From: Candidatus Intricatilinea gracilis
GTDB lineage: Bacteria; Pseudomonadota; Gammaproteobacteria; Burkholderiales; Burkholderiaceae_C
Reading direction: 5' to 3'
Assembly: GCA_016702605.1 (NCBI GenBank)
Contig: JADJDQ010000023.1
Span: 308,190 to 372,189, forward strand
DNA: 64,000 bases
A model generated the notes under the pieces. It was not told the origin of the DNA. It saw only the letters and a program-made list of their open reading frames with translations, and searched no databases. The position numbers were made by a program, and so were the translations under genes. Shown here in pieces: positions 35,478-42,352 of the stretch (position 1 is its first letter; every line of letters begins with the position of its first letter).

Positions 35478-36179
35478 TCAAGTCGTCGAAATTCCAGGGT
35501 GCATCCTGCGGAGTGGTGCCCAGCTGACGGCCAAGCGCGTTGCGCCGTTCCGCAGCTCGTAGGACATGAACATCCACGGTCGGTCACTGTACGCAGCGGC
35601 CTTGACCTTGGCCTTCGCGAGTTCCTGTTCGCTGAACCCGGCAGGGAGCGCTTCGCACTGGGCCAATGCTGAAACGCAGCCTGCCTTGAAGGTGTCGTCC
35701 GGCAGCAAAGAGCTGATGCCGACATTGTTGCCGGCCACCATCACGACCTGAAGCTGTGAGGAGTCGCCTGTCCCTTTCTGGAGGTCCAGTGCGTCGGCCA
35801 TGTCCGCGAGCTTGACCCACGCTGTGAGTGGCAGCTTTGCGGTCTCAGCCGGGGCTGACCAAGACAGGTACGCCACAAATCGTTCCAGACTCAGGTCCGG
35901 GTGGACAAGCACCTGCGGAGTCAAGCCTGCAAGTGTTTGAACGTGCGGCTCAAAGATGTTGGGCAGGTACACAACGAGCGCCTTGCCAGGGCACATTGCC
36001 TCGATGCCCAATGACTTGGCATCAATCAAGGCAGCGTGGGCCGGAGGGCACAGAGCCAAGTTGCGCGTCGGCCACACGCGAGTCAAACAGGCGCGCAGAG
36101 CGCGTCGGATTCTCAGGAGAGGGTGGCTTGGGTCGAGAGGAAGCTGTTGGATATGGGCGGTTGGGGTGAAAGTCGTCAT
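35478..36179 (-). CDS. Unknown protein of 233 residues; founder of a family with three decayed copies here
   Basis: I do not recognise a family. The protein has no signal peptide or membrane helix. Features: a basic helix near residues 20-40 (IRRALRACLTRVWPTR), a central ALVVYLPNIFEPHVQTLAG region, VLVHPDLSLERFVAYL, LQVVMVAGNNVGISSLLP and a conserved C-terminus WMFMSYELRNGATRLAVSW. Conservation of the last motif in a decayed copy suggests this is the core. It is flanked by the TIR-NTPase-WD40 gene on the opposite strand, convergent with it. Relatives at 28472, 30690 and 35146 are broken, so this copy is probably the only working one. It may be exported or intracellular; nothing decides it. 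Confidence 0.7.
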   Translation of the reverse strand: MTTFTPTAHIQQLPLDPSHPLLRIRRALRACLTRVWPTRNLALCPPAHAALIDAKSLGIEAMCPGKALVVYLPNIFEPHVQTLAGLTPQVLVHPDLSLERFVAYLSWSAPAETAKLPLTAWVKLADMADALDLQKGTGDSSQLQVVMVAGNNVGISSLLPDDTFKAGCVSALAQCEALPAGFSEQELAKAKVKAAAYSDRPWMFMSYELRNGATRLAVSWAPLRRMHPGISTT

Positions 36180-37118
36180 GGGCTACTCGATGTTGATGGT
36201 GCAAGCCAGTTGCCTGCTTCAACGAGTAGTCCCCGTGGTTTAGATCTTCATCATTGCCTTCGCGACCATCGAGATCGCCAGGCGCCGCGGCGAGGTGCTG
36301 GACCGCCCGGACGCCCAGCCGCTCGCGCGTTGCAGCCGAGTGGAATGCCGAGCGCCGCTGCCCGTCCAGGCGGCTGGTGCGTTGCACGGCAGCCACCCTG
36401 TGATGCCGCGCTGCGTGGATAGTGTCGTGCGATTCGTCGACCTGCTGGCTGCGACCCGCCACGGGGGATCGGCGGCGCGCTATCACCAAGCATTTGCCGC
36501 TGCAGTGCCGTGCCTAGCTGCGCGACTAGCCTTCGACGAAATCGCGCACCTGTCACAGGTCGGCGTGGCCGTCGGCATGAACTTCCTCAAGTCCAAAGGG
36601 TCGACACGACTGAATATAGAGAATCTGATCGACTCTGGCCCTGGTGAGCTGGTTACCAACAAAATTGCGGGTTCTTCCGGCGGCATGTAGATGTTGTTTC
36701 TGCAGCTACGCATGACCGCACCTACTGAGAGCAGGCAACATACCTCTTGTGAACTGGAAACACGCTGCTTACGCGCTACTCGGGATGTTGCTTGCATGGC
36801 TCTACCACCTGCTAACTAGGCATCTGTGAGCGCGCCCAAGCCGGCTTAGTCAAGTCGATGGTCGTCAACGTTCATGGCCAAGGCAAGTGGCGCATTGCCT
36901 ACACGCGTCTTCATTCGCCCAGGCGAGGACGACGAGGCCAGGCTGGCCATCGTGGCGCATTCGATCGAGCTTTACCGCGAAGGCTGATTCGGCCCGGGCC
37001 AATTGCGTACACGGCGCGGATGAGATGATGCTCGGCGGTCGGGCCGGGCCACGAGATGCGAAGGCAGCCGTCGCTGCGCTGGCGCAAAGTGGTGCAGGGG
37101 CGAACCGCCGACTCACTC
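36180..37118. other. Gene-poor stretch with one short coding remnant
   Basis: No convincing full gene. Open frames on both strands here have no recognisable domains and lack ribosome sites. The only structured feature is an ATG-started 37-codon frame at 36874-36987 beginning MAKASGALPTRVFIRPGEDD, which contains copy 2 of the 63-bp direct repeat and looks like the N-terminus of a lost gene. The stretch ends at the 3' end of the tRNA-Ser gene. Confidence 0.5.
36884..36946. repeat. 63-bp imperfect direct repeat, copy 2
   Basis: Same orientation and length as 30497-30559, with the same reading frame (SGALPTRVFIRPGEDDEARL). Here the frame has an ATG ten codons or so upstream and continues 13 codons past the repeat before TGA. 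The pair brackets about 6.4 kb holding the TIR-NTPase-WD40 gene and the 233-residue gene. Confidence 0.65.
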
Positions 37119-37208
37119 TGGCGGAGAGCGTGGGATTCGAACCCACGGAAGGGTTCCCCCTTCGCTGGTTTTCAAGACCAGTGCCTTAAACCGCTCGGCC
37201 AGCTCTCC
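37119..37208 (-). tRNA. tRNA-Ser(UGA), intact, carried by the element
   Basis: On the reverse strand the gene starts GGAGAGC and ends GCTCTCC, G, CCA, so the acceptor stem is fully paired and CCA is encoded. The anticodon loop CTTGAAA between CTGGT and ACCAG gives anticodon UGA. A long variable arm (about 16 bases, GAAGGGGGAACCCTTC core) is diagnostic of serine tRNAs, and the T arm GTGGG-TTCGAAT-CCCAC is perfect. Its sequence differs from the host tRNA-Ser(UGA) that the element splits (acceptor GGAAGCG, different D arm and variable arm), so it is not a copy of that gene. It reads UCA and probably other UCN codons. Confidence 0.95.
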
Positions 37209-37321
37209 AACGCAGGCATTGTAGTTTGCATCGAACGCGGGACCGGGCGTGAGCTCCTGACGACGTTGATCCCGCCCATCACAACAGCTTCGTTCGTGCT
37301 TCCGGTGCCAAAATGGCATGT

Positions 37322-38173
37322 TCAGCAGAGAGCTGGCAGCAAAATTTGCCACCACATATTTCCCTCCACGGCATCGCCGGGGACGAGGCTTTCTGAAATC
37401 GGCAGCAGGCAGACGTCTACGTCGGCGACCTGACTGTCTCGCAGAAGCCCGCTGCGGTGAGCGTCGAGAAATGATGCGGCCATCCAGCGCAGCGCCTCTG
37501 CGTTGGTTGCTACGACGGCGAGCCGTGCAAGCCAGAGGCCTGGGGCAATCTCGACCTGTCGTTCGGCGCCCAGGCACTCCTGGACAAGTGCGACGGTCTT
37601 GTGCCGCTCTGGCCTCGACTTTGCTGAGTTTTCGCACTCAAGCCACGTACATGCCCCATCGACGGCGACTATCAGTCCGTCGGCCTGCTTGCCCTTCAGA
37701 ACGCGGCAAGGGCCGCGTCCGCTGGCAATCTCATGCTCTGTCACGATGGCAAGGCCCTGCTGTACAGCGTGGATGAGGTGCCAATTGCTGCACGCTCGAT
37801 GTGTCTGATTCCCCAGCGCCAGGGCATTGCCGCTCTCGGCATTCAAGCCCGTTTGCTCACTGAGCAATCGCGCGCCTTTGGCTGACAGCAGGTATGCCGC
37901 ACCTCCCTTTGTAAGGGGGCGGCTCATGATGAGCTTTTCACTAGCCAGCGCAGTCAGCGTCCGGCGGGCCATTGCCTGCGCTTGTGCTGCGTTCGGCCAG
38001 ACCAGCGCAGCGGTCATGCGGCTGGTCAGCCAACCGAAGCGCGACAGCCAGGTCAGCACGTCCGTGCGGTTGCGCTCGCCGATGAGGCGCTTGTCCGGCG
38101 TCACCGGTTCGGAGTCATCGGCCGGCCTGCCGGTAGGCAGCACAGCCGTGGGGAAAGTGTCGGTGTCGTTCAT
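37322..38173 (-). CDS. Replication-relaxation family protein
   Basis: A 283-residue protein. Residues about 30-100 form a winged helix (TDVLTWLSRFGWLTSRMTAA, ARRTLTALASEKLIMSRPL). The C-terminal part contains ADGLIVAVDGACTWLECENS, similar to the PD-(D/E)xK-like segment of the replication-relaxation family first described from Gram-positive plasmids and found on many integrative elements. Its role is thought to lie in element DNA processing, but biochemical evidence is thin. It lies just upstream of the element's tRNA-Ser gene on the same strand, and downstream of a GC-rich structured region that could be its regulatory or origin DNA. Confidence 0.75.
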   Translation of the reverse strand: MNDTDTFPTAVLPTGRPADDSEPVTPDKRLIGERNRTDVLTWLSRFGWLTSRMTAALVWPNAAQAQAMARRTLTALASEKLIMSRPLTKGGAAYLLSAKGARLLSEQTGLNAESGNALALGNQTHRACSNWHLIHAVQQGLAIVTEHEIASGRGPCRVLKGKQADGLIVAVDGACTWLECENSAKSRPERHKTVALVQECLGAERQVEIAPGLWLARLAVVATNAEALRWMAASFLDAHRSGLLRDSQVADVDVCLLPISESLVPGDAVEGNMWWQILLPALC

Positions 38174-38219
38174 GGGCTTGTCTCCAGTTCAATGAGCACC
38201 CTCGTGCTCCTTGTCCTGT

Positions 38220-38710
38220 AGCGACAGCGATTCACGCGCACCACGATCTGCCCGGCGAGGCCGCCGGACAGAAGGCCGACCGGTCGTTTACCCCGGCTGG
38301 ACGCCGGGCCTCTTCCTGCGCTGCTAGGGCAGCGCTCCGGCTCGAATACCGCGCCCCTTCTGCCGCTGCGCGGCCGGGCAAGTGCCCCGTCAACGGACCC
38401 TCGCATCACAAGCCCCCTATGGGGCTCGTCATGCGGTGCTGTCGCACGCGGGACCGGCCCGGCTGGACGCCGGGGTCTGCGACTGCCAGGGCACTTGCCC
38501 GGCCGCTTCGCGTCGGGGGGCGGGGGGCAGCGGCCCCCCCACTGCCCTATCGCGCGTTGGCGCGCGACTACGGCCAGCCCCCCGGCCGGGCTAGTCCCGC
38601 TGGGGCGGGAGCGTCGCCCGGGGCTGCGCGTCGCCTGACGCTTGCCCCCCGCTTCGCTGCGGCCCCCAAAGCCGGAGTTGCTCGCGCGCCCGCCGCATAT
38701 AAAAACATCC
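38220..38710. other. GC-rich structured noncoding region, candidate origin or transfer site
   Basis: This stretch has very high GC and no credible gene. It contains a long inverted repeat, ggccgggcaagtgccc near 38374 and gggcacttgcccggcc near 38489, with about 100 bases between; a direct repeat ggctggacgccgg near 38299 and 38461; and a short hairpin gcgctgc-tag-ggcagcgc near 38318. A C8/G8-rich block lies at 38514-38542. Such clusters are typical of replication or transfer origins, but no iterons, DnaA boxes or relaxase gene support a specific assignment. From 38711 to 39079 I see nothing definite. Confidence 0.4.
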
Positions 38711-39407
38711 CCTACATCCATGTGTGGAGGAGAGGGCTCAATACCCCGCGGCCACATGAAGTAAGCATCAAGCGGGAGTCAAGGATGCGGCGCCGGGTGG
38801 AACAACTGGAGGCGCGACGGGGGTGGGTGCTTCTACCCCAAAGTCCAAGTTGTGCCTCGGCGATTGCACTCGACCGAAGCGCCTGAAGCGACGGCTGGCT
38901 CCATACTTCCAGATCTCGCAAGGCAAGCCACTTGGCCCATGGTGATCCGTGGGTTAGGGGGTGTTTTGCCATCGCTCGGTACTTTCACCTCCTCCCCTTA
39001 ATTGAGTTTTACCCTAGGTTGAGAGTCTGGCTCCCCCAAAAGCATGGCTACTCCTTCTCAAGGCAGAGGCTTCGGCCCTACCGAGTCTGGCTACCGTAGT
39101 TCAGGCGACTCGTTCACGGGTAGGTGCTCTGGAACCCCCAGAGGCCCGCCGTTTGCATTGCATGTGCAAACTGGGAACTACCGACCGTGTTGATCCAGCA
39201 GGGCGTCCCGGGTGACTCGCGGGATATCTTCCGGAATGCGAAACAATGGGTTTCACATGCAAGTTACTTCAAGTCAGCTGTGCAGGAATACATAGCCGCA
39301 TGCCAGAGATCCTTGGATGCGGGGCACTCGTTGCTGGGGACCGCGCTAGCGGGTCAGCAGTAACAAGTGCCCCGGTTGCTACATGCCTATTGCGCGTCGC
39401 TCACGGA

Positions 39408-39920
39408 CTATTCGTCCTTGGGATGCGAATAGGTCATGTACTCCAAGTGGCGAACAGTCTCCAAGCAAATATCTTGGAACACGAGTGGGTGAATCTTGGT
39501 CAGTTCGGACATTAGCGGCTCCCTCGTGACTTGGCCGGAAACCCACGAGACAAGCTTGGGCAACTTGATGTCTGCGATATACACCCGATGGTCGGACTGC
39601 AAGATGAAGGTCGCAGCGCAAACCTGGCCAAAACGCTCAATCCTGCTGCGCAGCTCGATGTACTTTGAGATGCACTCAAAGTAGTCGTCACCGTTCGGAT
39701 TGGCCGCATCCGGAACGAACTTGAGAAAGCCAGCGTCGCCGGATTCGACCAGAAACGCAATAACGTCGTGTGTAATGACATCCGACCAAGAGAGAAATTC
39801 CTCGGGGGCGATGCCGAAGAGGGTAACCACTTCGCGCGCAAAATGCTCGGCAGGGGTAAGTTTATTGAGTGCCGAAGCGATTGATGACGCCATGCTGGCG
39901 TAAGAGTCTGATTTGTTCAC
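39408..39920 (-). CDS. Unknown protein, paralogue A of a duplicated pair
   Basis: A 170-residue soluble protein without recognised domains. The GTG start at 39920 follows AGAGG and matches the position of the start in paralogue B. Shared core motifs with B are LTPAEHFAREVVTLF, WSDVITHDVIAFLVES, YIELRSRIERFGQVCAATFI LQSDHRVYIADIKLPKLVSWV and VFQDICLETVRHLEY. The pattern of conserved hydrophobic and acidic positions suggests a compact alpha/beta protein under protein-level constraint. It has its own sigma70-like promoter and a 220-base leader with a hairpin. Function unknown; location between defence modules suggests an immune or regulatory role, which is only inference. Confidence 0.75.
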   Translation of the reverse strand: MNKSDSYASMASSIASALNKLTPAEHFAREVVTLFGIAPEEFLSWSDVITHDVIAFLVESGDAGFLKFVPDAANPNGDDYFECISKYIELRSRIERFGQVCAATFILQSDHRVYIADIKLPKLVSWVSGQVTREPLMSELTKIHPLVFQDICLETVRHLEYMTYSHPKDE

Positions 39921-40007
39921 GAAAACCTCTGAGGTCGATAGGGTTGACCGTGTTCATGAAGTGAACCACGGCCCCATCCACGAGTGCTGGACAGATCGAT
40001 TGAGGTA

Positions 40008-40029
40008 TGTAAATATCGCTATATTTACA
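40008..40029 (-). promoter_or_regulatory. Leader hairpin/palindrome of paralogue A
   Basis: Perfect 9-nt arms TGTAAATAT and ATATTTACA enclose the loop CGCT, 88 bases upstream of the start codon and downstream of the promoter. The equivalent element in copy B has arms TGTGAATCT and AGATTCACA with the same loop. Each of the two substitutions is matched by a compensating change in the other arm, so pairing or dyad symmetry is preserved. It could be an RNA hairpin or an operator. Confidence 0.7.
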
Positions 40030-40147
40030 CGCTAAGTAGAACAGAGAAGAATTCACTTGCAAACCCTAGATGGTTGTCGCCGAGGTCGGCGAATACTTGC
40101 GAAGGGGGCAGCCGGGGAGGGCGGAGAGTTTCGATTGCGTGAGTCGC

Positions 40148-40176
40148 ATTCTAGCAGGATTGTCGATGGAGGACAA
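40148..40176 (-). promoter_or_regulatory. Sigma70-like promoter of paralogue A
   Basis: Reverse strand: -35 TTGTCC, 17-base spacer, -10 TAGAAT. Copy B has TTGCAA, also 17 bases, TAGAAT. The spacer's last half (AATCCTGC) is identical in both. Transcription would begin near 40141, giving a leader of about 220 bases. The gap 39921-41025 otherwise holds the leader, this promoter and the downstream block of copy B. Confidence 0.7.
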
Positions 40177-41025
40177 GACATGAACTCGTGTCATGACGAT
40201 GTTGACGATGATAGAGGTGGGTTTCTATTCTGTTGATCTTGAGTATCCAAAAAACTCGTTTTCCTGTACCCCGGAATCTGCTGGATTGGTGCCATTCTTG
40301 GCCTGAATTGGTGAATTCGGTTGCTACTGTCGCTGGGCCACGCCTCGCCTTCCGCTTGTCTCTGGCCTGAAAGCCTGAGAGTTTTTTCCCTCCTCAAACT
40401 GGAATGCAACTAGCCACGAAGAAGACATAACGACGACGCAATCTGACTCGGACGAACAAGGCGCCAGCCCTGGGCTGTTCGCGGACCTGGGTGACCCGAG
40501 CGAAGCGGACCGAGCGCGAGCCCGCTCATGTGGTGTTGGTGCCGGCGTAGAAGTGAGCCTTATGCCGAAACTGCAATGAGCCAGCCAAACTTGTCGCAAG
40601 TTTTTGATCGGCCGCGCATTGTAGGGACCCGAAGTGGCTCACCAGAGCCTGGGTACGTGGCTCAACTTGACGTTTGCGGCAACAGCTTCGACCCTGCTAA
40701 GACTGGCTGCCTTTGTTCAGGCAACTCGTTCACGAGGAGGTGCTCTGGAAGCCCCAAAAGCCTGCCCCTTGCGTTGCAAGTGAAAACTAGCAACCACTTT
40801 TCGTGTTGATCCAGCCGGGCGCCCAAAGTGTCCCGGGCGACTTGTGGAGCCATCCGAGTCAAAAGCGGGGTAGCTCGAGTCATCCTACGCAAAAATTCAT
40901 AGCCTGCACGTCGGAGATCCGTAGATGCGGCAGGGGCCACTCAACGCTAGTGACCGCGCAAGCGGATCAGTAGTGCGGAGTGGCACCCAATTGCTATGCG
41001 CCTATTGCGCGTCGCTCAAGGCGAA

Positions 41026-41535
41026 TTAGTCCCGGGGGCGCGAATAGACCAACTGTTCAAGGTGGCGCGCTGTTTCCAGGCAGATATCCTGAAAGACGCT
41101 GGGGCGAACCTTTGTCAGTTCGGACATTCGCGGCGACTTCGTAACTTGGTCATGCACCCAGGAAACCACCTTCGGCACGTCAATGTCTGACGCATAAAGC
41201 CTGCGGTCGGACTGCAAGATGAAGTTCATAGCGCAAGTCTGGCAAAACCGTTCAATCATGCTACGGAGTTCGATGTAGTTCTCAATGGACTCCAAAAACC
41301 CCTCGCCGTTCAGATTGGCGGCTGCAGTCGTAACGAAGCTGATAACTTCAAGGTCGGCGGATTCGACGACGTCAGCAATAACGTCGTGCGCATTGTAATT
41401 CGTCCAAGAAAAGTAGGGCTTCGGGGTGAGGCAGAAAATGTTAGCAACTGCGCTCGCAAAGCGCTCGCCAGGGGTAAGGCAATTAATTGCTGAAGCGATT
41501 GATGCAAGGCTGAGGAGAGAGTTTGACTTGTTCAC
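41026..41535 (-). CDS. Unknown protein, paralogue B of a duplicated pair
   Basis: A 169-residue paralogue of the protein at 39408-39920. The GTG at 41535 follows AGAGG with five bases between, exactly as in A; an in-frame upstream ATG at 41643 lies inside the leader hairpin and is rejected. Conserved with A: LTPGERFASAVANIF, WTNYNAHDVIADVVES, YIELRSMIERFCQTCAMNFI, LYASDIDVPKVVSWV and VFQDICLETARHLEQ. Roughly half of residues agree while lengths match almost exactly, suggesting both copies were kept functional and diverged. Possible roles include paired specificity factors or toxin/immunity variants; none is shown. Confidence 0.75.
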   Translation of the reverse strand: MNKSNSLLSLASIASAINCLTPGERFASAVANIFCLTPKPYFSWTNYNAHDVIADVVESADLEVISFVTTAAANLNGEGFLESIENYIELRSMIERFCQTCAMNFILQSDRRLYASDIDVPKVVSWVHDQVTKSPRMSELTKVRPSVFQDICLETARHLEQLVYSRPRD

Positions 41536-41622
41536 GAAAACCTCTGGAATCGACAATGTTGGCCGGGTTCCCCACGGGAGCCTTGACCCCATCCAAGAGT
41601 ACTGGACAGATCCATTGAGGAC

Positions 41623-41644
41623 TGTGAATCTCGCTAGATTCACA
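41623..41644 (-). promoter_or_regulatory. Leader hairpin/palindrome of paralogue B
   Basis: Perfect 9-nt arms TGTGAATCT and AGATTCACA with loop CGCT, 88 bases upstream of the GTG start, the same distance as in copy A. Covarying substitutions relative to copy A support conserved pairing. Confidence 0.7.
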
Positions 41645-41763
41645 CGTCGCGTAGAACAGAGAAGAATTCACTTGTAAACCCTAGATGGTTGTCGCCGAGG
41701 TCGTCTAATACTTGCGAGGGGTGTCCGACGGGGAGGGCGAAGAGTTTCGATTGCGTGAGTCGC

Positions 41764-41792
41764 ATTCTAGCAGGATTGAGGCTAGGTTGCAA
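41764..41792 (-). promoter_or_regulatory. Sigma70-like promoter of paralogue B
   Basis: Reverse strand: -35 TTGCAA, 17-base spacer, -10 TAGAAT, in the most strongly conserved block of the duplication. Start of transcription would be near 41757. Confidence 0.7.
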
Positions 41793-41880
41793 GACATGAA
41801 CTCGTTTCGGGACAATAGTGGCGCTGATGTAGGTGGATTATCATTTTGAGGATCTGCAGTATCAATAAAACTCGTCTTCT

Positions 41881-42352
41881 TGCCCGCAGAGTATTTTTTG
41901 ATACCTTTCGTGGTCGAAATTGATGAATTCGGCTGCGACTGTCGCTGAGCCGCGCGCTGCCTTCCACCTGTGTATGTTGGTCTGGGGCGGGAACGGGCCG
42001 GCAAGCGGCGGGCTATCGTGCCGCGCGCCTCCTGGGGGTGGGCGACGAGACTCGTGATGACTGCCTGAACAAGGCGGCCGTGGCCGCGTAGTCAGATCGA
42101 CCGCGTTCGTCGACTTGTTGCTTGGCGTGCCCTGCCTGGCACTTGCCGGCGCAGGGTCGCCCTGACGTGCTGACCTACACTGGATTTCGTCGGTTTGTTG
42201 TGCTGAAGGCTCCGTGAGCCTTGTCTTGCGTTCAGGCCCAGGGCACGACCTTTGGCGCAAACTGTGCCTTCCGCCGCGGGCTGTGTCTTGGGGCGGGAGT
42301 CGGCCGTTCTGCCGACGCTCAGGCAATGGTCAACGACATGGCGGGGAGTTGA
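41881..42352. other. Intergenic region upstream of the restriction array
   Basis: No gene supported. It lies between the duplicated unit and the first gene of the helicase-restriction array and should contain that array's promoter, but I found no clear -35/-10 pair. The helicase ribosome site ggggag is at its right end (about 42341-42346). Confidence 0.4.

Larger units (their letters stand above)
39080..40300. repeat. Tandem duplication, copy A (about 1.2 kb recognisable)
   Basis: Copy A matches copy B (40700-41880) in order: a downstream block containing actcgttcacg then ggtgctctgga, a coding sequence on the reverse strand, a leader with hairpin, a strongly conserved promoter block (identical over long runs from tagatggttgtcgccgaggtcg to gcattctagcaggatt) and an upstream segment around aaaactcgt. 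The offset is about 1.62 kb. Coding parts have diverged more than the promoter block. Confidence 0.8.
40700..41880. repeat. Tandem duplication, copy B
   Basis: Second copy of the unit described at 39080-40300, in the same orientation. It begins near the block ggcaactcgttcacgagg and ends near the segment aataaaactcgtcttctt. Sequence between the copies (about 40301-40699) has no partner and no gene I can support. Confidence 0.78.

Noticed and set aside
36295..36690. A 131-codon + strand frame in the gene-poor stretch
   Set aside because: No ribosome site or recognisable domain. Overlapping reverse frames are equally long.
40191..42004. Small reverse frames upstream of both paralogue promoters that share the peptide KTSF(L/I)DT
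   Set aside because: Similarity is explained by the DNA duplication. One copy is interrupted by a stop and neither has a ribosome site, so I do not call them genes.
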